Part shown: one piece after another, positions 8,182 to 16,858 of the stretch
How the letters are laid out: the number at the start of each line of letters is the position of its first letter
Position numbering within the stretch: the stretch's first letter is position 1
Assembly: GCA_001708385.1 (NCBI GenBank)
Contig: CP012388.1
Span: 4,078,803 to 4,142,802, forward strand
Reading direction: 5' to 3'
Length of the DNA stretch: 64,000 nt
Source of the DNA: Flavobacterium psychrophilum
GTDB lineage: Bacteria; Bacteroidota; Bacteroidia; Flavobacteriales; Flavobacteriaceae
The notes under the pieces: generated by a model
What the model was told of the DNA's origin: nothing
The model's input: only the letters and a program-made list of their open reading frames with translations
The model's database searches: none
Position numbers and translations under genes: made by a program

Positions 8182-10350
8182 ATGAGTATACTTCCAATAG
8201 ATGATTTGGATAAATTATTTCAATCTTACAATTATCAAGTCGCCCCTCAATCTGATAGTAAAATTAGAATATATACTTTAAGATATGGTATGTATCACGC
8301 TGCAGAATTAATAATTTTAGAAGACGATTATGACGCGTCTGAAATAAAATCTCAATATTCACAAGCTGGCTATGCAACTGAAGTTAGGAATGCAACTGAT
8401 ATATACGATATTGAGGAATATCTATTCGAGGGCTTTTTTATTAAAACTCCTTTAGGTAATGAGTTAAAAAATAGATATTCCCACTTTGTTCAGAAACAGT
8501 TACAAAATTTACCTGAAGGAAGTACTTACGAATATGTTGAAGGTGCTTATGATTTCATGCTGCAGAATGAAGAAGGAGCTGTTATTGAGAATCGCATTGC
8601 TGTTGTTGATGGATCAATTGTATCCAAGATTAATCATTTATTAACTGAAACTGAGGGATCGTTATTCATTGTTATCGAAGCAGCCGCTGGATTTGGTAAA
8701 ACCTGTACAGCAAATGAGGTTTTAAATTCATTGTCTAACACAAGTAGCAAAAAACTTCCATTTTTCACTGAATTATCTAGAAATAGGGAGGCCAGAGTGT
8801 TTAAGCACATTTTACTGAATGAAATTGATGAACAATTTCCCACTGGAATAAAACAAAATATTGTTATCGAACAAATCACTAAAGGCAGAATTCCTTTAAT
8901 TATCGATGGCTTTGATGAACTTATTACTAAAGAAAGTAATAAAGAGGAAGTTGAAAGTATGTTTACAACCATTCTTGATCTTTTAAAAGGTCAAGCAAAG
9001 ATTATAATTACTTCTAGAAAAACAGCTATTTTTAATAGTGATGAATTTCATAATTCTATAATAGAGTCTAAAAATCATTTTTCTGTTGCAAGATTTCAAA
9101 TAAAGGAGCCAACTGTTGAAAATTGGTTAGTCCCAGAAAAATTGGATTATCTTAAGGAGAAGGACTTCCCGATTGATGAATTAGCAAATCCTGTATTGTT
9201 AGCATATGTGAAAAATATCCCCTTCGATAGATTGAAATCGTATCTTGCAAGCGACTCAGAAATTTCTTTGGTTGATACTTATCTCACTTACCTTTTAACA
9301 CGCGAACAAATTAGGCAAAATTTAAAAATCACTATTGAGAATCAATTTAGGATTTTTAGAAAGCTAGTAAGGTTCATGACGGAGTATAATTTTACTGCTG
9401 AAACTAAGAGCACGATTAAAGATTTTATAAAAGCATATAATTTAAAAATCATAAAAGAAAGCTTACTACTGTATTTAGCAGAAGAGAAACCTTCAATTGA
9501 AGACTTAGTTGAAACATTATCAAATCACGTTTTCTTAGATAGGAAACCAAATGGTTATTTAGGCATTATCAATGATTTTATTTTTGGATACCTAGTTGGT
9601 GAAAATTTGATATTAAAAAAGTACGAGTACTATTACCCCGATTTTTATGAAAATTTGCCACAAGATTTTTCTGTAAAAGCTGTTCAATCTTTCAAAATAC
9701 AGTCAGTAGAAAGAAGAAAAGCTCTTTGGGATATTTTTCATTCTAACTCTGATCGTTTTAATTATGATGTCAAGTTTTATTTTGATTTAGATTACTCTTT
9801 TTTGAAGTTATTTACAAGGGAATATTGTAATTTATTTTTAAGTGACAGTGAGTTTAAAAATTTAGAGTTTGCCGGTGACGGAATCTTTAAAGACTCAATT
9901 TTTTCAAATATTACATTTAAAAGCTGCCAATTTAAAATTGACAATTTCACTAATTGTACTTTTCAAAATTGTGAATTTTATGATTGTGATTATGAAATCG
10001 CTGTTCACGATAAAGCCTTTAACGATTTTGCTCTTTTTGCATGTTTTTCGAATAATCATTTTATAGAAAATTTGGCTCAGGATCTAGAATATGAAGAGGA
10101 AGGATATTTGAATAATGACCTCACAGATGTGCTAGTATTAAAGAACTTTTTCAATATTGATGGTAAGACTCCTAGAGCAAGAAAGATATCTTACATTCGA
10201 GAGAAACTTTCTGAATATCCAGGTAAAGAAATCAATAAAATATTTTCCACATTAAAAAGTAATGATTTACTCTACTTTAGAGATGATGTTGGATTTATAT
10301 CTAAACAAGGAATCTTATATTATAATCAACTAAAAGCTGAGACCATATGA
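8182..10350 (+). CDS. NACHT-type STAND NTPase with pentapeptide-like C-terminus (candidate defence sensor)
   Basis: A 722-residue protein with a NACHT-like NTPase core: Walker A EAAAGFGKT at residues 166-174, Walker B LIIDGFDEL at 239-247 and the IITSRK sensor at 275-280. DGFDE and TSR are the features separating NACHT modules from ordinary AAA+ ATPases. Residues 1-105 form an N-terminal domain I do not recognise (GMYHAAELIILEDDYDASEI, then EEYLFEGFF). Residues 300-545 are helical. Residues 548-604 look like pentapeptide-type repeats (FKDSIFSNITFKSCQF, FTNCTFQNCEFYDC), and the last 50 residues resemble a winged helix. Its stop overlaps the next gene's start by 4 bp (ATGA). The DNA is clearly AT-richer than its flanks, suggesting transfer. 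Known bacterial NACHT proteins act in anti-phage defence; that role here is inference. Confidence 0.85.
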   Translation: MSILPIDDLDKLFQSYNYQVAPQSDSKIRIYTLRYGMYHAAELIILEDDYDASEIKSQYSQAGYATEVRNATDIYDIEEYLFEGFFIKTPLGNELKNRYSHFVQKQLQNLPEGSTYEYVEGAYDFMLQNEEGAVIENRIAVVDGSIVSKINHLLTETEGSLFIVIEAAAGFGKTCTANEVLNSLSNTSSKKLPFFTELSRNREARVFKHILLNEIDEQFPTGIKQNIVIEQITKGRIPLIIDGFDELITKESNKEEVESMFTTILDLLKGQAKIIITSRKTAIFNSDEFHNSIIESKNHFSVARFQIKEPTVENWLVPEKLDYLKEKDFPIDELANPVLLAYVKNIPFDRLKSYLASDSEISLVDTYLTYLLTREQIRQNLKITIENQFRIFRKLVRFMTEYNFTAETKSTIKDFIKAYNLKIIKESLLLYLAEEKPSIEDLVETLSNHVFLDRKPNGYLGIINDFIFGYLVGENLILKKYEYYYPDFYENLPQDFSVKAVQSFKIQSVERRKALWDIFHSNSDRFNYDVKFYFDLDYSFLKLFTREYCNLFLSDSEFKNLEFAGDGIFKDSIFSNITFKSCQFKIDNFTNCTFQNCEFYDCDYEIAVHDKAFNDFALFACFSNNHFIENLAQDLEYEEEGYLNNDLTDVLVLKNFFNIDGKTPRARKISYIREKLSEYPGKEINKIFSTLKSNDLLYFRDDVGFISKQGILYYNQLKAETI

Positions 10351-11255
10351 ACCCTGGATTACAGATGATACAAAAGGATATTTGCAGCAAAATAGAGGAT
10401 GAGCTTGATAAAGTAGGTATCCTGTATAGGTTATTTAGCAGAATTAAAGATGAACGATCAATTTTTGAAAAAATTGAAAGAAAAAAGTATGAAGGTGACC
10501 CATATTATAAAGGTGGAAAATTAATTCAAGACATTTTAGGCATAAGAATAGTTACTTATTTCAAAGATGATATCGAATTAGTTAAAGAGATTTTAGATGG
10601 TAAGGTTGTATTTGTCGATGAGGAAATTGACGAGCATGAATTAACAGTATTTAAACCTAAAAGGACAAATATAATTTGTGCATTTGATGAAAATCAAAAA
10701 AAGAACTTTAAAGAAGTTGCCAAGTCTTCCGCAAAAGATTATTATGAGTTAATTGATAACACATACGAACTTCAATTAAGAACTATTCTATCAGAAGGAT
10801 GGCATGAAATTGATCATAGTTTAAGGTATAAATGTAAGACCGATTGGTTGGATCATCCTCAAGATGAAAGAATGTTAAACGGTATTTATGCTAATCTTGA
10901 GATAAATGACTCAGTACTAAAAAATTTATTTGAAGAGCTAGCTTACAAACATTATGTTAATCGAAATTGGGAAGCTCTTATTAGAAATAAATTCAGGCTT
11001 AGATTTCACATGGGCTCATTGCTCCCTGAAATTGCTCAAGCTATGCAAAGTGATACTGATCTTTGTAAGTATTTGATAAAGGTGAATAGATCCAAAATAC
11101 TAACATCATTGAGTCTAGCAGAAATGAGTTTTCCCATAACTGTAAATAATCTGATTTTTTTCATCAATACATTTTTTACACGTAACAAAGAAATTCTTGA
11201 AATTACTCCAACTATGTTTATAAAAGAGTATGAGACGGTCGAAGAGAAATCTTAA
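10347..11255 (+). CDS. RelA/SpoT-domain protein, possible effector of the NACHT gene
   Basis: A 302-residue protein with the N-terminal layout of a (p)ppGpp-synthetase-like domain: SRIKDERSIFEKIERK at residues 31-46 (the R-x-K...S-x-x-x-K substrate strand), IQDILGIRIVTYF at 60-72, ELQLRT at 141-146 and GWHEIDHSLRYK at 151-162. The usual G-Y-x-S-x-H segment expected near residues 105-135 is not recognisable; instead there is FKPKRTNIICAFDE. Residues 175-302 are an unassigned, mostly helical C-terminal region. No HD hydrolase, TGS or ACT domain, so it is a small-alarmone-synthetase-like or toxSAS-like protein rather than a housekeeping RelA. Translationally coupled to the NACHT gene. Related domains in toxSAS and CapRel proteins pyrophosphorylate nucleotides or tRNA; activity here is untested. 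Confidence 0.85.
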   Translation: MNPGLQMIQKDICSKIEDELDKVGILYRLFSRIKDERSIFEKIERKKYEGDPYYKGGKLIQDILGIRIVTYFKDDIELVKEILDGKVVFVDEEIDEHELTVFKPKRTNIICAFDENQKKNFKEVAKSSAKDYYELIDNTYELQLRTILSEGWHEIDHSLRYKCKTDWLDHPQDERMLNGIYANLEINDSVLKNLFEELAYKHYVNRNWEALIRNKFRLRFHMGSLLPEIAQAMQSDTDLCKYLIKVNRSKILTSLSLAEMSFPITVNNLIFFINTFFTRNKEILEITPTMFIKEYETVEEKS

Positions 11256-11260
11256 GTTAT

Positions 11261-13360
11261 CTAACTAATATAATTCCAAATACTCTTCTTCTTGCTCATT
11301 TCTAAAAACGCGTTGCGCATAGCAGCGTGTTCGGGGCGGGCAAGGGGAGCGTCTTCCTGTAGTATTTTAATGGCGTAGTTGCGTGCCAGTTGTAGTATGT
11401 CTTTATCGCGTACAAGGTCGGCTATCTGTAGGTTGAGTACGCCGCTTTGCTGCTTGCCCATAATATCGCCGGGGCCGCGTAGTTTAAGGTCAACTTCGGA
11501 GATTTCGAAACCGTCGTTGGTACGGCACATGGTTTCCATACGTATCTTGCTGTCGTTGGAGAGTTTTTGTCCCGTCATCATGATACAATACGATTGGTCG
11601 GCACCACGGCCCACGCGTCCGCGAAGCTGGTGCAACTGCGAAAGCCCGAAACGCTCGGCGCTCTCAATAACCATCACACTGGCATTGGGTACGTTAACAC
11701 CCACCTCAATAACAGTGGTAGCCACCATCAGGTTGGTTTTACCTTTGGCAAAACGATCCATCTCGCTGTCTTTTTCGGCGGGTTTCATTTTTCCGTGTAC
11801 AATGCTCACGCTGTATTGCGGCAGCGGAAAGTCGCGCGAAATACTCTCGTAACCGTCCATCAGGTCTTTATAGTCCATTTTCTCGCTCTCCTGAATTAGC
11901 GGATATACGATATAAATCTGTCGCCCTTTGGCGATCTCTTCTTTTAAGAATGCCCACACTTTTAGTCGGTTACTGTCGTAACGGTGCACGGTTTGTATGG
12001 GTTTACGTCCGGGAGGAAGCTCATCGATCACCGAAATATCCAGATCGCCATACAGGCTCATTGCCAAAGTACGCGGAATAGGGGTAGCGGTCATGACCAG
12101 TACGTGTGGCGGAATCTCATTTTTATGCCACAGCTTACTGCGTTGTTCCACACCAAAGCGGTGCTGCTCATCTATAATGGCAAGCCCAAGGTTTTTGAAC
12201 TGCACTTTGTCTTCAAGCAGGGCATGGGTTCCGATAATAATATGCAGCTCTCCCGATTCCAACTGCTCGTGAATGATGCGGCGTTCGGCTGTTTTTACAG
12301 ATCCGGTAAGTATTTTTATGTTGATGCCAAGTGGGGCGGCAAGTTCGCTTAACCCCATAAAATGCTGGTTGGCTAATATTTCTGTGGGTGCCATAAGACA
12401 TGCCTGAAAACCGTTGTCCAGTGCCAAAAGCATGCTCATTAATGCCACAATGGTCTTACCCGAGCCCACATCCCCTTGAAGGAGACGGTTCATCTGGGCA
12501 GGCTGCCCCATATCATGGCGTATTTCTTTAAGCACACGTTTTTGCGCACCTGTAAGGGCAAACGGCAGGTAGTTGTTGTAAAAATCGGTAAAATATTCGC
12601 CGACCTTATCAAACGGATTCCCTTTTATCTTATGCTTGCGGATAAGGTTCTTGGTGATCAGCTGTAGCTGTATAAAAAACAATTCCTCAAATTTTAGGCG
12701 GAATTGCGCCCTTGCCAGCAGTTCCTGGCTTTTAGGGAAATGTATATTAAAAAGTGCCGCGTTTTTTGGTATTAGCTTCAGCTCATTGACAAGGCTCGCA
12801 GGCAGCGTTTCGGTAAACAAGGCCTGGGTTTCTATAAATAGCTGCTGCATGATCTTGTTCACCACCTTATTGGTAATGCCGCGCTGCACGAGTTTTTCGG
12901 TAGAAGGGTAAAACGGCTGCATGGCACTGCGCAGGCTTTGTTCGTGTTCGGCAAGGAGTTCCATTTCGGGGTGCGCCATGTTGAACGTACCGTTAAACGA
13001 AGTCGCTTTTCCAAATATCACATAAGGCACATTGATCTTCAGGTTCTCGCGAATCCATTTCTGCCCCTGAAACCAAACGAGTTCCATTTCACCTGTGCCA
13101 TCGGTAAAGGTCGCAACCAGGCGGCTGCGTTTTTCGCCAACCGATTTTATATTTATCACTTTGCCCACTACCTGAACCTCACTGTTGCTGTTAAGCAGCT
13201 CGTTGATGCGGTAATATCGCGTACGGTCGATATAACGGTTTGGGAAAAGGTTTATAAGGTCGCCATATTTATGAATGCCAAGCTCTTTCCGGAGCAGCTC
13301 GCCGCGCGCCGGACCCACACCTTTAAGGTATTCTATAGGGGTTTCGAGTAGGTTGTTCAT
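11261..13360 (-). CDS. recG: ATP-dependent DNA helicase RecG
   Basis: The 699-residue superfamily 2 helicase remodels stalled replication forks and Holliday junctions. Visible features in order: an N-terminal wedge/OB domain (VVGKVINIKSVGEKRSR, residues about 64-80), Walker A LLQGDVGSGKT near 290, the TATPIPRTLA motif III, Walker B IIDEQHRFG, and the C-terminal QLRGRVGRG and YCIMMTG motifs. Length is normal. It ends 5 bp from the stop of the convergent RelA/SpoT-like gene with no terminator between them, showing how tightly the AT-rich cassette sits against this core gene. Its base composition is normal for the chromosome. Confidence 0.97.
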   Translation of the reverse strand: MNNLLETPIEYLKGVGPARGELLRKELGIHKYGDLINLFPNRYIDRTRYYRINELLNSNSEVQVVGKVINIKSVGEKRSRLVATFTDGTGEMELVWFQGQKWIRENLKINVPYVIFGKATSFNGTFNMAHPEMELLAEHEQSLRSAMQPFYPSTEKLVQRGITNKVVNKIMQQLFIETQALFTETLPASLVNELKLIPKNAALFNIHFPKSQELLARAQFRLKFEELFFIQLQLITKNLIRKHKIKGNPFDKVGEYFTDFYNNYLPFALTGAQKRVLKEIRHDMGQPAQMNRLLQGDVGSGKTIVALMSMLLALDNGFQACLMAPTEILANQHFMGLSELAAPLGINIKILTGSVKTAERRIIHEQLESGELHIIIGTHALLEDKVQFKNLGLAIIDEQHRFGVEQRSKLWHKNEIPPHVLVMTATPIPRTLAMSLYGDLDISVIDELPPGRKPIQTVHRYDSNRLKVWAFLKEEIAKGRQIYIVYPLIQESEKMDYKDLMDGYESISRDFPLPQYSVSIVHGKMKPAEKDSEMDRFAKGKTNLMVATTVIEVGVNVPNASVMVIESAERFGLSQLHQLRGRVGRGADQSYCIMMTGQKLSNDSKIRMETMCRTNDGFEISEVDLKLRGPGDIMGKQQSGVLNLQIADLVRDKDILQLARNYAIKILQEDAPLARPEHAAMRNAFLEMSKKKSIWNYIS

Positions 13361-13380
13361 AAACTGATTTTGTGAATTTG

Positions 13381-13407
13381 AGGGGTTCGAATCCCATCGT
13401 GGTCACA
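13381..13407 (+). pseudogene. tRNA 3'-end remnant (T-arm and acceptor strand)
   Basis: AGGGGTTCGAATCCCATCGT followed by GGTCACA reads as a tRNA T-arm (GTTCGAAT loop; stem AGGGG/CCCAT with one G-A mismatch) plus a 3' acceptor strand CGTGGTC and discriminator A. The 5' three quarters of a tRNA are absent: directly upstream is the recG start region. Such 3' tRNA pieces are what integrases leave behind as attachment sites. It lies 20 bp outside recG on the side away from the NACHT cassette. Which tRNA it came from cannot be decided. Confidence 0.55.
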
Positions 13408-13502
13408 ATTCTACAAATTGGAACACGAAGATAAGAAAGCATCGCTAACAATCCAAAAGCTAACAATCCATTATCTGATAAATAAAGCTTACCTTACAGA
13501 TC

Positions 13503-13967
13503 ATGGATTACCTACTATACGAACTTTCTGCCAACGCCAACTTTACTGTGTTTGAGTTTACAAGCTCCGGCAAAAACGGACGTATACGCAAAGCTATAAA
13601 ATTCACGCAGACGCTAAACGGGAATGTCTACAACCTTGGCTTTGGCGATATTGTATTCAGCGATGAATCCACAATAGAAATTGACGATGACACCCTGAGC
13701 AACAATGGCGATCTTGAAAAGGTTATTGCGACCGTCGTACATTCCGTATACCTTTTTATCAAACATCATCCCGATGTGTATATTCTCTTCGGTAGCAGCA
13801 ATAAAGCCAAGCTGCGCATGTACCGTATGTTTCTTTCACGAAACATTACCGAGATTTTAAAGTCGTTTACTGTTTATGGAGCCATACATAATGAAAAAGG
13901 GCAGCTTGTAAATGTACCTTTTGATTCTGCTGCTGACGTCGACGGGTATTTTGTATTTAGAAAATGA
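13503..13967 (+). CDS. DUF6934-like hypothetical protein, 154 aa
   Basis: The protein resembles the Bacteroidetes family DUF6934, of unknown function: an opening Y..F.F.S.GKNGRIRKAIKFTQ, the signature YNLGFGD at residues 43-49, a DD..SNNGDLEKVIATV segment near 71-88, and a SSNKAKLRMYRM motif near 98-110 followed by a YGAIHNEKG strand. Cytoplasmic, no signal peptide. Family members are often single genes scattered through genomes, sometimes beside small toxin-antitoxin-like genes; no such partner is seen here. It follows the tRNA remnant by about 95 bp. Family assignment is from memory of the motif pattern. Confidence 0.7.
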   Translation: MDYLLYELSANANFTVFEFTSSGKNGRIRKAIKFTQTLNGNVYNLGFGDIVFSDESTIEIDDDTLSNNGDLEKVIATVVHSVYLFIKHHPDVYILFGSSNKAKLRMYRMFLSRNITEILKSFTVYGAIHNEKGQLVNVPFDSAADVDGYFVFRK

Positions 13968-14089
13968 TTTTGTTGAGCAAATCCATATCGGTAATCTTAC
14001 ATAAGTCTTAAATTATATCTAATACTGCGATATATAATAACTATTACGGGTTTATATGTGATACATTTACGGCCTAAGCAACAACCCCT

Positions 14090-15421
14090 ATGTATGATAT
14101 CCTCGAACAAAGCCGTATTGAAGAACTAAGAAAGTACGACATACTCGATACGCTTAGCGAAACTGAATATGAAGATATTACAAAGCTTGCATCCATTATA
14201 TGCAATGCTCCTATTGCGCTTATAAGCTTTGTAGATACCGACAGGCAATGGTTTAAATCGCGTCTCGGTTTGGGTTTACCCGAAACGCCCCGCGAATATT
14301 CTTTTTGTTCTCATGCTATTATGGAACCTGATAAGATAATGATCGTGGAAGATTCACGTCTTGACGTGCGTTTTAAAGATAATCCCTACGTTACAGGAGA
14401 TCCGGATATCGTTTTTTATGCGGGTATGCCGTTGGTAACCAGTAATGGTTATAGCTTAGGTACCGTCTGCGTAATTGACACTCAGCCCAGAGTACTAACC
14501 GATATACAAATAGATGCTTTACAGTCGTTATCGCGACAGGTGATGACACTTCTGAATGCGAGAAAAGTCAATGCTGAGTTACTTGAAGCTAAAAAGCAGA
14601 TGGAAGCTGATATGAAGCTTCGCAAAACTTTTACCGAAGAACTGGAACGCCAGGTTGAAGAACGCACCGAAAAGATTGCCGTACAGAATGCCGACCTTGA
14701 AAAAATGAATAAGGAGTTACAGGCATTTACGTATATCTCGAGCCACGATTTACAGGAACCATTACGCAAAATACAGTTTTTTATATCGCTACTAAAGGAT
14801 AAAGAAAACAACGGCTTTACCGATAATGCTGTAAATTACATGGACAAAATAGCGAAATCGTCTGAAAAGATGAGAATACTAATTGCCGACCTTCTTTCGT
14901 ATTCGCGTGCCACAACATCAGAACGTTTGTTTGAGGAGCTGTCTTTTGAGCATATTATAGACGATATTATATCCGACCTATCGGAAGAGATAATAAATAA
15001 GGATGCAACCATTACAGTGAAAAATTCGTGTAATGTAAAGGTTATCCCGTTCCAGTTTCACCAATTGGTGTATAATCTGGTGTCGAATGCACTTAAATTT
15101 TCCAGGCCGGGCGTATTACCGGTTATTACAGTAGATTCCGGTTACCACGATGGTAATGCTACAGCAAATCCCGATCTCGACGCTTCTAAAAAATACTACA
15201 GGTTTGTTATAGCCGATAATGGCATTGGTTTTCCCGATAAGTACAGCGAAAAGATATTTCAGCCCTTTCAACGATTGCACAGTTTTAACGAATATGTTGG
15301 TACAGGCATAGGCCTGACTATTGTAAAAAAAATCGTTGAAAATCATAGTGGTTATATCTATGCATCCAGTAAAGGTGATGAAGGTGCAACCTTCGAAATC
15401 TTTATACCGGAGGTGAATTAG
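14090..15421 (+). CDS. GAF-domain sensor histidine kinase
   Basis: A 443-residue soluble kinase. Residues about 25-155 form a GAF domain (APIALISFVDTDRQWFKS, then REYSFCSHAI). Residues 160-215 are a coiled coil rich in Glu and Lys. The H-box FTYISSHDLQEPLRKI (His near 221) is of the HisKA type common in phytochrome-like kinases. The HATPase domain has the N-box QLVYNLVSNALKFS, G1 IADNGIGFP, the F-box KIFQPFQRLH and G2 GTGIGLTIVKKIV. All catalytic motifs are intact. No response regulator is adjacent. It sits upstream of the stressosome genes in the same orientation but 180 bp away, behind their own candidate promoter, so a functional link is plausible but not shown. Confidence 0.92.
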   Translation: MYDILEQSRIEELRKYDILDTLSETEYEDITKLASIICNAPIALISFVDTDRQWFKSRLGLGLPETPREYSFCSHAIMEPDKIMIVEDSRLDVRFKDNPYVTGDPDIVFYAGMPLVTSNGYSLGTVCVIDTQPRVLTDIQIDALQSLSRQVMTLLNARKVNAELLEAKKQMEADMKLRKTFTEELERQVEERTEKIAVQNADLEKMNKELQAFTYISSHDLQEPLRKIQFFISLLKDKENNGFTDNAVNYMDKIAKSSEKMRILIADLLSYSRATTSERLFEELSFEHIIDDIISDLSEEIINKDATITVKNSCNVKVIPFQFHQLVYNLVSNALKFSRPGVLPVITVDSGYHDGNATANPDLDASKKYYRFVIADNGIGFPDKYSEKIFQPFQRLHSFNEYVGTGIGLTIVKKIVENHSGYIYASSKGDEGATFEIFIPEVN

Positions 15422-15516
15422 TAGCGGAAGCCACTAATTTCAGCACATATAGTTCTTCAGCTTTCAAAGTATAAGAAAATATGTGTAAAATATAACATTT
15501 GGAGAAAACGAAACAG

Positions 15517-15524
15517 TATATTTG
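15517..15524 (+). promoter_or_regulatory. Candidate -7 box for the stressosome operon
   Basis: TATATTTG is a perfect match to TAnnTTTG and lies 80 bases before the RsbR start codon. A TTTG lies upstream but with 15 bases of spacing rather than 19, so the promoter is only partly supported. Confidence 0.4.
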
Positions 15525-15603
15525 TTACAATATGCTTACCTAAATTGAGGGTGACTTTTACTAAAAACAATTGTTAGCTAATTTTAGAAACTTACAAATA
15601 CAA

Positions 15604-16455
15604 ATGGGAGATAATTCAGTAAAAATTTTGAAAGAAAAAAAAGAAGCCATTTTAGAACTTTGGATAACCAAACAAATGACCGAAGACAGTTACTTTAACC
15701 CTGAAGACCAAAAAGAAGATTCTGAAGATTTTCTGGACGCGTTCTTAGGTACATTGAACGAAACCAACATCAACGACCAGGATGCCAGAGGGTTTGAAAA
15801 AGTTCACGATATCCTTATGGGTATTTCAGTTTCAAGGGCTAAAAGAGGTTTTTCTCCGAGAGAAACCGGTGTGTATATGTTCACTTTTAAAGAAGCATTA
15901 CTAGAAACGCTTTCAAAAGATGTAAGCGATCCAACCAAACTTTACGAAGATAGCTTAAAGATCAGTAAGATTATTGATAATATGGTTATTCTTACCTTCG
16001 AAGGTTTTATTAAAGGCCGCGAAGATATAATTGCAAGGCAAACGGATGAAATTACTGAAATTTCTACTCCGGTTATCCGTGTTTGGGATGGTGTTGTTGC
16101 ACTTCCTATAATCGGTACATTAGACAGCGCCAGGACACAGGTAGTTATGGAAAACCTTCTTCAGCAGATCGTTGAAACAGGTAGTACTATTGCAATACTT
16201 GATATTTCGGGTGTCCCTGCAGTTGACTCTCTTGTTGCACAGCATTTAATTAAAACGGTGAGTGCTACGAGGCTTCTTGGTGCTGAGTGTATCATAAGCG
16301 GAATACGTCCGGAGATTGCACAGATCATAGTGCATTTAGGTATAGACCTTTCTAATATTATTACAAAATCGTCACTGGCCAGCGCACTTCAGACTGCTTT
16401 TGCAATGTTAAAACTGGAGGTGAGTAAGAAAAAGGTGAATACTATAATTAATTAG
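15604..16455 (+). CDS. rsbR: RsbR-type stressosome sensor/scaffold protein
   Basis: STAS-domain scaffold of the stressosome, 283 residues. Residues 1-140 form a helical RsbRD-like N-terminal sensor domain (EAILELWITKQM, then SRAKRGFSPRETGVYMFTFK). Residues 155-275 are the STAS domain, close to B. subtilis RsbR: LDISGVPAVDSLVAQHL and IISGIRPEIAQIIVHLGI. The first RsbT phosphorylation site (Thr171 in B. subtilis) corresponds to Ser209, while the second (Thr205) is replaced by Ile241, so regulation may be simplified. The ATG at 15604 is chosen because an upstream TTG adds residues with no family match. rsbS follows after 4 bp. Confidence 0.9.
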   Translation: MGDNSVKILKEKKEAILELWITKQMTEDSYFNPEDQKEDSEDFLDAFLGTLNETNINDQDARGFEKVHDILMGISVSRAKRGFSPRETGVYMFTFKEALLETLSKDVSDPTKLYEDSLKISKIIDNMVILTFEGFIKGREDIIARQTDEITEISTPVIRVWDGVVALPIIGTLDSARTQVVMENLLQQIVETGSTIAILDISGVPAVDSLVAQHLIKTVSATRLLGAECIISGIRPEIAQIIVHLGIDLSNIITKSSLASALQTAFAMLKLEVSKKKVNTIIN

Positions 16456-16459
16456 GTAT

Positions 16460-16858
16460 ATGGATAGAATTCCTATTTTAAAAATGGGTGATTTCCTATT
16501 GGTCACCATACAGGTAGATTTATATGATCAGCTTGCTGAAAATTTAGAATCTGATCTTGTAACCGCCGTACAAAAACATGGGTCCAAAGGAGTTCTTATC
16601 GATATCTCATCGGTTTCTATTATCGACTCTTTTATGGGGCGTATATTAGGTAATATTGGCGTAATGTCAAGGATTATGGGAGCCCAGTCAGTTATTGTAG
16701 GCATGCAGCCTGCGGTAGCAATGACTTTAGTGGAACTTGGGCTTACGCTTACAGGAGTTGCCACAGCACTTAATGTTGAAAAAGGAATGGAACTTTTGCG
16801 TTCTAAAATTTTGTTAAGTGAGGGACAAGGCTATGATCATGACGACAACTCTGAATAA
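16460..16858 (+). CDS. rsbS: RsbS-type stressosome STAS protein
   Basis: A 132-residue stand-alone STAS protein that with RsbR builds the stressosome core and holds RsbT. The start PILKMGDFLLVTIQVDLYD is typical. The phosphorylatable serine is conserved as Ser57 in DISSVSIIDSFMGR, and the second conserved strand SVIVGMQPAVAMTLVELG matches the family. The C-terminal tail (GYDHDDNSE) is acidic. It overlaps the following rsbT-like gene by about 26 bp, indicating translational coupling, and starts 4 bp after rsbR. Confidence 0.9.
   Translation: MDRIPILKMGDFLLVTIQVDLYDQLAENLESDLVTAVQKHGSKGVLIDISSVSIIDSFMGRILGNIGVMSRIMGAQSVIVGMQPAVAMTLVELGLTLTGVATALNVEKGMELLRSKILLSEGQGYDHDDNSE

Noticed and set aside
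7903..13407. A complete genomic island with integrase bounded by the tRNA fragment
   Set aside because: No integrase, transposase or matching direct repeat is present, and recG, a core gene, lies inside the proposed limits.
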